9,001 nucleotides of DNA. It comes from LMDS01 sp039930465 (GTDB lineage: Bacteria; Pseudomonadota; Gammaproteobacteria; Burkholderiales; Burkholderiaceae_C). This document shows, one piece after another, positions 1 to 6,072 of the stretch (position 1 is its first letter; every line of letters begins with the position of its first letter). The DNA lies in contig JBDTTU010000142.1 in assembly GCA_039930465.1 (NCBI GenBank), positions 1 to 9,001 on the forward strand, given 5' to 3'. Position numbers and translations under genes: made by a program. Under the pieces are notes generated by a model. The model saw nothing but the letters and a program-made list of their open reading frames with translations, was not told the origin of the DNA and searched no databases.

Positions 1-261
1 TGAACGTCAGCTTCTGGGCGTCGAACTTGGCGAGGTGTATGTCCGTAGTGGGTCGCAAGTCCGCATTCAGAGCCTTGAGCATCGGCCATTCAATTGGCCT
101 CGGGGCGACTCTCTGCGGGTCAGTGTCGTCGGACGGGCTGTTGCCAGAGCTTGATTCACCGAAACAGCAATCGGCGAGCGCCAAGCTGCGGCCAATCCGA
201 AGCGGTCGATGCGCTTACGACATCCGCCGATTCGACCCCAGCGAGCTGAATGAAAGCGCCG
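1..261. other. Non-coding or degenerate segment, no gene called
   Basis: I see no convincing gene here. GC content is about 60% over the first 240 bases by my count, clearly below the SDR gene that follows (about 72% in one sampled 60-base line). A plus-strand frame (27-323) is open but its product is compositionally odd, has no recognisable domain, and its end runs into the SDR gene on the other strand. A minus-strand frame is open from an ATG at 82-80 to the left edge (27 codons, beginning MLKALNADL); it could be the start of a gene lying further left, but no ribosome site supports it. A short inverted repeat (GGCCA, 6-base loop, TGGCC) lies at 84-99. The segment probably is an intergenic spacer with decayed sequence downstream of the SDR operon. 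Confidence 0.5.
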
Positions 262-1296
262 TCAGTGGCCGACCGAAGCGCCGACCCACGTGGCGAGCAG
301 TTGTGCTTCCTTTTCGGGGGTGAGCTTGCTGCTGCGGCGCTTGTCGTCCGGCGCCGGCACGCCTTCATCGAGCACGGCGCTCACCGTTTCGCGCAGCGAA
401 CGCGTCCGCAGGCCTGCCGCGCGCGCACGGCTCAGGTCGACGCGGTTGAAGCCGGCGTATTCCGGGTCGCTCGAAGGCAGCCACAACGGCAGCTCGCTCC
501 AGGGCTGAACGCCTTGTTCGACCAAAAACGACTCGGCGACCGGCACGCTGCGCGCCGGTACAAGACCGCGCGAGGCCACGGCTTCGGTGCAGGTCTGCAA
601 CAACGTGGGCCAGTCGCACACGGCATCGTCCACGTCGTTCAACGGCCCGGTCGCATTGAACACACCACGCTGCTTGGTTTCGAGCAAACGCAGCATCCAC
701 TCGCCGAGGTCGCGCACATCGATGAACTGCAGCGGCTCGCCCGGCGGCGCGGCGGGTACCAGCATGTCGCCGCCGGCCATCGCGCGCCACGGCCAGTGGC
801 TGAAGCGCCCGCTGCGGTCGCCGGGACCGACGATCAGACCCGGCCGCACGGTCAGCGCGCGTTCGCCGAACACACGCTGCACCTCGGCTTCACAAGCAGC
901 CTTCTGCGGGCCGTAGTGCTCAAGGTTGCGGTCGTCGCGGGCAAGCGTGTCGAAGCGCGCGAGCGGGTCGGTCTCGCGCACCGGCACCTGCGTCGTCGTC
1001 GCGTAGACCGAAATGCTGGAGACGAACAGATAACAGCCGCAGCCGCGCAGCGCTTCGGCGCTCGCCTGCACATCGGCCGGCACGTAGCCGCAGGTGTCGA
1101 TCACCGCGTCCCAGTGGTGACCTTGCAGTGCGCCGAGGTTGGTGCTGCGGTCGCCGCTCAGCACCTGCACGCCTTCGGGCCAGGTGGTGCAAGAACGGCC
1201 CCGGTTGAAGACCGTGACCGAGTGGCCTCGCTGCAGCGCTGTTTGCAGCGCCGCTGCGCCGAGAAACACACCGCCGCCGAGGATCAGCAGGTTCAT
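262..1296 (-). CDS. NAD(P)-dependent epimerase/dehydratase-type SDR protein
   Basis: A 344-residue extended or atypical short-chain dehydrogenase/reductase. It is expected to be a cytosolic NAD(P)-dependent oxidoreductase or epimerase; the substrate cannot be read from sequence. The N-terminal Rossmann motif is visible as LILGGGVFLG (residues 4-13), the GGxxFxG type found in proteins often labelled NAD-dependent epimerase or isoflavone-reductase-like. FVSSISVYA (91-99) supplies the active-site serine region, YGPQK (128-132) the catalytic YxxxK pair, RPG (151-153) and QFIDVRDL (190-197) are typical of the extended family. Length is normal for the family. The ATG start is supported by GGAG six bases upstream (complement of 1303-1306). 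It follows the dehydratase gene with a 16-base gap on the same strand, so the two are probably co-transcribed. No defect seen. Family assignment is firm, function is not. Confidence 0.88.
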   Translation of the reverse strand: MNLLILGGGVFLGAAALQTALQRGHSVTVFNRGRSCTTWPEGVQVLSGDRSTNLGALQGHHWDAVIDTCGYVPADVQASAEALRGCGCYLFVSSISVYATTTQVPVRETDPLARFDTLARDDRNLEHYGPQKAACEAEVQRVFGERALTVRPGLIVGPGDRSGRFSHWPWRAMAGGDMLVPAAPPGEPLQFIDVRDLGEWMLRLLETKQRGVFNATGPLNDVDDAVCDWPTLLQTCTEAVASRGLVPARSVPVAESFLVEQGVQPWSELPLWLPSSDPEYAGFNRVDLSRARAAGLRTRSLRETVSAVLDEGVPAPDDKRRSSKLTPEKEAQLLATWVGASVGH

Positions 1297-1312
1297 CGAA
1301 AGCTCCGTGAGT

Positions 1313-2257
1313 TCAGGCCAGCGTTGCCGGGTCGAGATTCGCGCCGCAGACGATCAGGCAGACCTTTTCGCCGGCACGTGGCCTGACCGCGCCGCTGCGC
1401 AGCGCGGCCAGCGGCAAAGCCGCCGCGGGTTCGACCGCGAGCTTGAGCTCTTTCCACATCCAGCGCTGGGCGTCACGGATCGTGTCGTCGCTCAGCAGCA
1501 GAGACTCTGCGACGTGTTGTTGGGTCACACCCCATGCAATGCCACCGATGCGGCGCGCGCCGAGCGAATCGGCGGCGATGCCGCTCACGGCCACGTCCAC
1601 CGGCGTGCCGGCGGCGCGCGCGGCGAACAGGGTCGGCGCCAGTTCGGGTTCGAGCGCCACCACCCGGCTGCGGCCCGCGAACCAGGCCGCGATGCCGGCA
1701 ACGAGCCCGCCACCGCCCACGCTCACCAGCACGCTGTCGGGCGTGCCTTGTTGCGCTTCGAGTTCGCGCGCCAAAGTGCCGGCGCCGGCCACCACTTCAG
1801 GCTGGTCGTAGGCGTGGGTCATCAATGCGCCGGTTTCGCGCTGGCGCGCTTCACAGGCGGCCAGCGCATCGGCGTAGGCGTCGCCTGCGATCACCACGGT
1901 GGCGCCGAGCGTGGCCAGGCGTTCGCGCTTGGCGGCGGTGATCACGCGGGGCACGTAGATCTCGGCCGGCGCACCGAGCGCACGTGCTGCCACGGCGGTG
2001 GCGATACCTGCGTTGCCACCCGATGCCACGATCACACCGGCAGCAGGAATCGGGTTCGAGAGCAAGCGATTGAACATGCCACGCGCCTTGAAGCTGCCCG
2101 AAAGCTGCAGCTGTTCGAGCTTCAGCCAGACCTCGAATTCGGGCGTGCCGGCAGGCAGGCCGAGTGCGGCGCTCGGCAACAACCACAGCGGCGTGCGTCG
2201 CACGTGCGCTTCGATGCGTGAGGCCGCGGCGTTGATCTGGTCGGGGGTGATGTTCAT
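1313..2257 (-). CDS. Threonine/serine dehydratase (PLP fold type II)
   Basis: A 314-residue fold-type II PLP enzyme of the threonine/serine dehydratase group, expected to deaminate threonine or serine to a 2-oxo acid and ammonia in the cytosol. The Schiff-base lysine is K57 in SGSFKARG (53-60). SGGNAG (79-84) takes the place of the usual substrate-binding SGNH-type loop, and GGGGL (181-185) is the phosphate-binding glycine loop. The C-terminal motif is VCGANLD with C304 where these enzymes usually have Ser or Cys near the pyridine nitrogen. There is no C-terminal ACT-like regulatory domain, so it resembles short catabolic-type or racemase-like enzymes rather than biosynthetic IlvA. A TTG at 2284 would add nine residues, but I prefer ATG 2257: the MNITPDQI beginning is typical of the family, and the TTG falls inside a plausible -10 box. 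First gene of an operon with the SDR gene. Substrate (Thr, Ser, or a racemase activity) is not certain. Confidence 0.9.
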   Translation of the reverse strand: MNITPDQINAAASRIEAHVRRTPLWLLPSAALGLPAGTPEFEVWLKLEQLQLSGSFKARGMFNRLLSNPIPAAGVIVASGGNAGIATAVAARALGAPAEIYVPRVITAAKRERLATLGATVVIAGDAYADALAACEARQRETGALMTHAYDQPEVVAGAGTLARELEAQQGTPDSVLVSVGGGGLVAGIAAWFAGRSRVVALEPELAPTLFAARAAGTPVDVAVSGIAADSLGARRIGGIAWGVTQQHVAESLLLSDDTIRDAQRWMWKELKLAVEPAAALPLAALRSGAVRPRAGEKVCLIVCGANLDPATLA

Positions 2258-2282
2258 GGGCGCCGTGCACTGAGGTGGGTGC

Positions 2283-2311
2283 AATGTATCGGGTGCCGGC
2301 GTGCGTGCCAG
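2283..2311 (-). promoter_or_regulatory. Possible sigma-70 promoter of the dehydratase operon
   Basis: On the minus strand CTGGCA (complement of 2306-2311) and TACATT (complement of 2283-2288) are 17 bases apart; each matches four of six consensus positions of the -35 and -10 boxes. Transcription would start near 2276, about 20 bases before ATG 2257. The match is modest and made by eye. Confidence 0.3.
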
Positions 2312-2321
2312 CGAGCGTGCG

Positions 2322-2350
2322 TCGACAGAATCATTCCATTCGCATCAGAT
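2322..2350 (+). promoter_or_regulatory. Possible promoter of the toxin-antitoxin operon
   Basis: TCGACA at 2322-2327 (five of six against TTGACA) is followed after 17 bases by TCAGAT at 2345-2350 (three of six against TATAAT). The weak -10 falls inside the first copy of the 15-base repeats, which would fit autorepression by the antitoxin. Judged by eye; only the -35 is a good match. Confidence 0.3.
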
Positions 2351-2386
2351 GTGCTGGCATCAGATGCACACGCATCACAGATTACG
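2342..2386 (+). promoter_or_regulatory. Three 15-base direct repeats, likely antitoxin operator
   Basis: Three units begin at 2342, 2357 and 2372, an exact 15-base period: GCATCAGATGTGCTG, GCATCAGATGCACAC and GCATCACAGATTACG. The first ten bases of units 1 and 2 are identical; unit 3 keeps GCATCA and then diverges. Unit 2 contains the palindrome GCATC-A-GATGC and unit 1 the shorter CATC-A-GATG, so each unit has local twofold symmetry, as expected for dimeric ribbon-helix-helix repressors. The array ends two bases before the antitoxin ATG at 2389, so it would control that operon directly. The repeats are seen directly; the operator role is inferred from position, symmetry and the known autoregulation of such antitoxins. 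Confidence 0.6.
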
Positions 2387-2388
2387 CC

Positions 2389-2655
2389 ATGCGCACCACC
2401 CTCGATCTCGACGAAGACGTGCTCGCCAGCGCCAAGGAAATCGCGCGCCGCGAAAACAAGACCGCTGGGCAGGTGTTGTCGGAATTGGCGCGCCGGGCGC
2501 TGACGCAAGGCGCGGGTTCGGGCGCTGTTTCAGGTTCAGCGCGTGCGGCGAAAGCCGAGCCCGCCTCGCTGCTCGGCTTTCGGCCGTTCGCATCGCGCGG
2601 CGCGGTGGTCACGAACGCACTGGTTCAGAAGCTGCGCGACGAAGGCGAGTACTGA
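2389..2655 (+). CDS. vapB: Ribbon-helix-helix (CopG/VapB-type) antitoxin
   Basis: An 88-residue antitoxin. Residues 1-38 have the ribbon-helix-helix pattern: a short strand (RTTLDLDED) then two helices (VLASAKEIARREN and AGQVLSELARRAL). The strand pairs in a dimer to contact DNA. Residues 40-60 form an Ala/Gly/Ser-rich linker, and the C-terminal part (LLGFRPFASRGAVVTNALVQKL, in two halves either side of residue 71) is the kind of segment that wraps and inhibits a PIN toxin. I chose ATG 2389 because the RTTLDLD strand starts there. Longer in-frame starts (for example ATG at 2284-2286) would translate the operator repeats. No good ribosome site precedes it. Its TGA overlaps the toxin ATG by one base, so the two are translationally coupled. 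It probably represses its own operon through the 15-base repeats. Confidence 0.85.
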   Translation: MRTTLDLDEDVLASAKEIARRENKTAGQVLSELARRALTQGAGSGAVSGSARAAKAEPASLLGFRPFASRGAVVTNALVQKLRDEGEY

Positions 2656-3194
2656 TGGCCTCGCGCAAAGCCGCCCCCGGCGTGCGGGTGCCGGAGCCGC
2701 GTCCCCGGTACGCAGGGCGGCCGCTGCCCGCCGCGAAGGCCAGACTCAAGACCAAACTCGAGCCTCGCCGCGCGCTGCTCGACGTCAACGTGCTCGTCGC
2801 CCTGCTCGACGCCGACCACCTGCACCACACGCGCGCCATGGGCTGGCTGGCCGAGAACATCGCAGCCGGCTGGGCCTCGTGCGCGATCACGCAGAACGGG
2901 TGCGTGCGCATCATGTCGCAGCCGGGTTACCCCAACGCGCTTCCGGCAGCCGGCGTGGCACAGCGCCTGCGTGAAGCCACCGCGACCGAGCACCACCTCT
3001 TCGTGTCCAGCGACCTGAGCCTGCTCGATGAGCAGCACTTCGACGCCGAGCAACTGCTCGGCCACCGCCAGGTGACCGACGCCTATCTGCTCGGTCTGGC
3101 GGTGTGGCACGGCATGCGCTTCGTCAGCTTTGACGCGAGCCTGCCCGTGCGCGTGGTGCGCGGAGCCACGCTCGCGCACCTCGTGGTGCTCTGA
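2655..3194 (+). CDS. vapC: PIN-domain toxin, VapC type (TIGR00028-like), with basic N-terminal extension
   Basis: A 179-residue PIN-domain protein, expected to be a Mg2+-dependent RNase toxin of a type II toxin-antitoxin system. The PIN fold begins at residue 40: ALLDVNVLVALLD carries D43, VTDAYLLG carries D142 and FVSFDASL carries D160. Where many VapCs have a conserved acidic Glu, this protein reads ITQNGCVRI with Q80; a TQNG version is, from memory, common in the TIGR00028 subgroup. Residues 1-39 precede the fold and are rich in Arg/Lys (12 of 39) and Pro, making the protein longer than the usual 130-145 residues. There is no in-frame ATG nearer the fold, and AAGG nine bases before ATG 2655 supports this start, although a GTG at codon 10 or 12 is possible. 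The start overlaps the antitoxin stop. Its RNA target is unknown. Confidence 0.87.
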   Translation: MASRKAAPGVRVPEPRPRYAGRPLPAAKARLKTKLEPRRALLDVNVLVALLDADHLHHTRAMGWLAENIAAGWASCAITQNGCVRIMSQPGYPNALPAAGVAQRLREATATEHHLFVSSDLSLLDEQHFDAEQLLGHRQVTDAYLLGLAVWHGMRFVSFDASLPVRVVRGATLAHLVVL

Positions 3195-3206
3195 ACTGCG
3201 GGCGCG

Positions 3207-4988
3207 TCAGCCCAGCGGTGCGGCGCAGTTCGAGCAGAAGCGCGCGCCGGGCGCGGCCTCGGTGCCGCAGGCGCTGCAGAAGCGCTTCGCGACCGGTGCC
3301 GCCGACGAGGCCAACGCCGCGGCGGCATGCAGGTGGTGCTGCACCTGCGCCGCCGAAGCCGCCTGGCCAGCCGGCAGCATGGCCTGTTCGCCCGCGTTCA
3401 GTGCGGCGATGCGGGCCTGGTCTTCGCCGCTGAAGGGGGCCACCAGCACGCTCTGGCTGCGCGCGAAATGCATCAGGTCGGCGGCCAGCGCCTTGGCGTC
3501 TTCTTCGGTCGAGAACATCGCCGTCACCTGGCGCGCGTCGTCCTTGCCGAACACCACCGACTCGATGCGCGCGCGCCAGACGCGCAGCGTCATCGCTTCG
3601 GTGCGCACCACGTCGTTCTCGGTGTTCATGCGGCTCGTGAAGTTGTTGCCCGTGCCGATGCGCGAAGTCTGGTAACTGCCGACCATCTCGACCCAGGTCA
3701 AGACCGACTCGAAGTTGAAGCGGCCCCACAAACGTGCCGAGGCCTGAAAACAATAAGCCGCCACGAACGACAGGATCGCCGAGGTGCCGACCAGCGAATA
3801 GCGGTTCTGCTGCCACGGTGCCGAGGCGTCGAACTCGCGCACGAACACGAGCGCCATGCCGATTGCGGACACCACCATCAGCGTGGCGTACAGGTCGAGC
3901 AGCAGCAGCGCGCGGTGGCGCGGCTCGGCGAGTGCGGCGCCGAAGGCCGGCGCCTTGGTGCCGGCCACGGGCAGCGGCTGGGTCTCTTCGAACAGCTCGC
4001 CCGCGAAGCTGCCACTCGGCGTGGCGGCTTGGGTGACCGGGTCGATGCGGGCGTAGCGCCGGTTCGGAATGCGCTCGGTCCAGGTCGCCTGCATCGTGCG
4101 GTCGAGCTCGTCCATCAGGCTGCCGGGCGGCGCGTTCATCGAGAGGCGGTTCTGCTCGACGCTGGCGCGTGTCTGCGGGGCGTTGTCGACCTGCGCGAGC
4201 ACGGCCGCGACCGCCAGTGCACACGCGAGCAGCGCGGCGCCCAGCATCACGAAGGTCTGCACGTTGAGCGAAAAACCATGCAGCGAAGGCAGCTTCGCAC
4301 CCACGAGGCCGACCGCCACCGGCGCCAGAATGGCCGCGGCGATCAGCCCGACCAGCGAGGCCGTGGTGAGCCGCGCGCGGCCCTGCGAGAGCAGCGGCTT
4401 GAGCAGAAAGTACACACCGAACGCGAAGTACAACATGCCGATCCACGGCCGCGTGGTCTCGCTGCCGAAGACCAGCCACGACACGACGAAGCTCAACAAC
4501 GTGGCCGCGAACGCAGCCAGGTTGAACACATAGCGCCGCGCCAGCGACTGCACCTCGTTCGGCGCCGTGATCAGGCGGGGCGCCCAGTGGTACAGCAGGC
4601 CCTCGATCGCGCCTTGCGGCTCGGGGTAGGTGAGGCCGCCCTGGCGCAGCAGCTCCTTGATGTGGTCGGCCGCGGGCGAGCCGCCGGTCGCACCGACCGG
4701 AATTTCCGGGGCGAGCGACGCCGGCCGGCCGCGGCCGAAGAAGAAGCGCAGCCGGCGTGCGGCCGTGGCCGCAGCGATCAGCCCCGCCGCCACCATCACC
4801 AGGCCCGCGAGCAAAGGCGCGGCGACGAGCCGCAGCGCGTTGTCCTGCATCGCGGCGCGGGCCCAGAACAGGCTCGTCACGCCGGCCACGATCAGCAGCG
4901 CGGCGCACAACCAGAGCAGCCGGTTCTGCAACTGGTAGGGGTTGGGCAGCTCGAGAAGTTTGGACTCTGAGCTGTAGTCGTAGGACAT
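3207..4988 (-). CDS. Polytopic membrane protein with C-terminal zinc ribbon, function unknown
   Basis: A 593-residue protein I cannot assign to a characterised family. By hydrophobicity it has about eight membrane segments: residues 24-44, 53-76, 153-176, 182-200, 209-230, 243-266, 361-383 and 397-414. Basic residues after segments 2 and 4 put both termini in the cytoplasm. A cytoplasmic loop (267-360) and a long soluble tail (415-560, with RFNFESVLTW and RIGTGNNFTSRMNTENDV) follow. An Ala-rich linker leads to a zinc ribbon at the extreme C-terminus: FCSACGTEAAPGARFCSNC with C571, C574, C585 and C588. I chose ATG 4988; an upstream extension to 5117 would run back through the hairpin into the luxR-type gene. 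No clear ribosome site precedes it. It converges on the toxin gene with a 12-base gap. A sensor, scaffold or envelope role is possible, but nothing here decides it. Confidence 0.82.
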   Translation of the reverse strand: MSYDYSSESKLLELPNPYQLQNRLLWLCAALLIVAGVTSLFWARAAMQDNALRLVAAPLLAGLVMVAAGLIAAATAARRLRFFFGRGRPASLAPEIPVGATGGSPAADHIKELLRQGGLTYPEPQGAIEGLLYHWAPRLITAPNEVQSLARRYVFNLAAFAATLLSFVVSWLVFGSETTRPWIGMLYFAFGVYFLLKPLLSQGRARLTTASLVGLIAAAILAPVAVGLVGAKLPSLHGFSLNVQTFVMLGAALLACALAVAAVLAQVDNAPQTRASVEQNRLSMNAPPGSLMDELDRTMQATWTERIPNRRYARIDPVTQAATPSGSFAGELFEETQPLPVAGTKAPAFGAALAEPRHRALLLLDLYATLMVVSAIGMALVFVREFDASAPWQQNRYSLVGTSAILSFVAAYCFQASARLWGRFNFESVLTWVEMVGSYQTSRIGTGNNFTSRMNTENDVVRTEAMTLRVWRARIESVVFGKDDARQVTAMFSTEEDAKALAADLMHFARSQSVLVAPFSGEDQARIAALNAGEQAMLPAGQAASAAQVQHHLHAAAALASSAAPVAKRFCSACGTEAAPGARFCSNCAAPLG

Positions 4989-5028
4989 GGGGTGTTTGTG
5001 CGCGAAGCAAAGTTGCGCCGAGTTTAGT

Positions 5029-5056
5029 GGCGCTCCGCGCCCGCCCGCGGAGCGCC
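5029..5056 (-). terminator. Perfect 11-bp GC hairpin after the luxR-type gene
   Basis: GGCGCTCCGCG (5029-5039) and CGCGGAGCGCC (5046-5056) are perfect inverted repeats around a 6-base loop. The hairpin begins 5 bases past the TAG stop of the LuxR-type gene. In the minus-strand transcript it is followed by ACTAAACTCGG, not a U-run, so it is an atypical intrinsic terminator or an RNA-end-protecting hairpin. It separates the regulator from the membrane-protein gene downstream. Confidence 0.6.
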
Positions 5057-5061
5057 GCGGC

Positions 5062-5904
5062 CTACTCGAGCACCAGCGCGAACAAGGCGTTGCGGTGGTG
5101 GATGCCGAGCCGCCCAAAAGCGCGGTTGCGGTAGGTCTTGGCGGTGCTGGGCGACACGCCCAGATCGGCGGCGATCCCGTCGAAGGTCCAGCCGCGCAGC
5201 AGCCGCTCGCAGACCGCGAGTTCGCGCTCGGTGAGTTCGGGGCAGTGGTGGTGCAGGCGTTGTGCCGCCAGTCGGGTGGGCAAGGGCGCGATGTCGTCGC
5301 CCACGAGGGCGTCGCCCGTTTCGCGGCCTGATGCCGCTTGGGCGCTCAGCTCGACGTGGCGGCGCACCACCGCCAGCAGTGGGGAGGCCAGGGCGAACAC
5401 GGTGTCGATCTCGGCGGCGCTGAAGCGAGGCTGGGCTCGGTGGCGGAAGAGGTTGACCGCCAGCAGCGCGCCTTCGTGGCCGTCATCGTCGGTGCTGACA
5501 AGCGAGAGCCGCTCGCTCAGGCTGTGTGCCTGGTAGATCTGCTCGCGGTGCGCCCGGTCGAAATCGTCGGCCACGCAATGCGTGACCACGGCGTTGGCGG
5601 GCGCGCCGGCACGCACCTCGGCGCGCGCGGCATGGAAGTGCGTGTCGGCGAGGTAGACGCCGCGGCGGTAGATGCGCCAGCAGTCGAGCGCGATGTCGGG
5701 CGCGTCGAAGCTGCCGTGGGCGCACAGGCGCGGCGCCTGATCGTCGAACACTTGGTAGACCGTCCACCATGCCAGTGGCAGAGCGCAGTTCAATCGGGCG
5801 AGCGTGCGGCGGCCGAAGTCTGGCCGGGCGATGCAGTCGATCAGGCCTGCAGCGGCGCCATGCGGCGCCTCGTGGGTCGGCAGGGGAACGGGCCAAAGCT
5901 GCAT
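5062..5904 (-). CDS. LuxR-family helix-turn-helix transcriptional regulator
   Basis: A 280-residue regulator with a clear GerE/LuxR DNA-binding domain at residues 222-280: LTERELAVCERLLRG (224-238), the TFDGIAADLGVS turn, and the recognition helix SPSTAKTYRNRAFGRLGI (251-268). Residues 1-190 show no domain I recognise. There is no response-regulator receiver (no DD...D...K set), no PQS/AHL-type motif I can point to, and no ATPase (MalT) domain. The N-terminal half may be a ligand- or partner-binding module. I chose ATG 5904, which has GGAG ten bases upstream. A GTG at 6015 would add 37 residues and leave only 57 bases to the divergent dioxygenase gene. Its divergent position suggests that it controls the dioxygenase cassette, though this is inference. 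A strong hairpin follows its stop. Confidence 0.87.
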   Translation of the reverse strand: MQLWPVPLPTHEAPHGAAAGLIDCIARPDFGRRTLARLNCALPLAWWTVYQVFDDQAPRLCAHGSFDAPDIALDCWRIYRRGVYLADTHFHAARAEVRAGAPANAVVTHCVADDFDRAHREQIYQAHSLSERLSLVSTDDDGHEGALLAVNLFRHRAQPRFSAAEIDTVFALASPLLAVVRRHVELSAQAASGRETGDALVGDDIAPLPTRLAAQRLHHHCPELTERELAVCERLLRGWTFDGIAADLGVSPSTAKTYRNRAFGRLGIHHRNALFALVLE

Positions 5905-6072
5905 GGGACGAAAGCTCCAGTGAAGGTGCCCATGGTCGGTGCGGAACGGCGGCGCGGCAACCCGGGGGAACGCGCATCGCACCCGGCCCTTGTCGTCTTC
6001 GGAGATGACAGACACCGCGACCGCGAACGCCTACGCTGCCGGCATGAACAGATCAAACCCGGAGACCCGCCC

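Noticed and set aside
250..1386. Plus-strand frame of 378 codons opposite the SDR gene.
   Set aside because: Arg/His/Ala-rich antisense shadow; the minus strand has Rossmann and YxxxK motifs and a ribosome site.
1139..2221. Plus-strand frame of 360 codons opposite the dehydratase gene.
   Set aside because: Antisense shadow; the minus strand carries the PLP lysine and glycine loop.
2258..2284. TTG start adding nine residues to the dehydratase.
   Set aside because: Family members start at the MNITPDQ-like segment, no ribosome site precedes the TTG, and the TTG lies inside the possible -10 box.
2299..2322. Two copies of GCGTGCGT, 16 bases apart, in the divergent region.
   Set aside because: Short, GC-rich and without symmetry; likely chance in this composition and not in phase with the 15-base repeats.
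2301..3194. Longer reading frame (297 codons) that would extend the toxin back through the antitoxin gene.
   Set aside because: The region before 2655 is the antitoxin in another frame, and a shorter start overlaps its stop as expected for a toxin-antitoxin pair.
3327..4970. Plus-strand open frame of 547 codons opposite the zinc-ribbon membrane protein.
   Set aside because: Its product is rich in Arg, His, Gln and Ala with no domain, while the minus strand gives coherent membrane segments and a zinc ribbon. Such antisense frames are expected at high GC.
3124..5010. Second long minus-strand frame (628 codons) overlapping the membrane protein gene.
   Set aside because: Arg/Pro/Ala-rich shadow in another frame; no membrane segments or known motif.
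6005..6037. ATGACA and TACGCT as a promoter for the dioxygenase gene.
   Set aside because: The spacing is 21 bases, too long for a normal sigma-70 promoter, so I did not list it.
5338..6072. Long plus-strand extension upstream of the dioxygenase start.
   Set aside because: It lies antisense to the LuxR-type gene and the dioxygenase family begins at ATG 6073, which has a good ribosome site.
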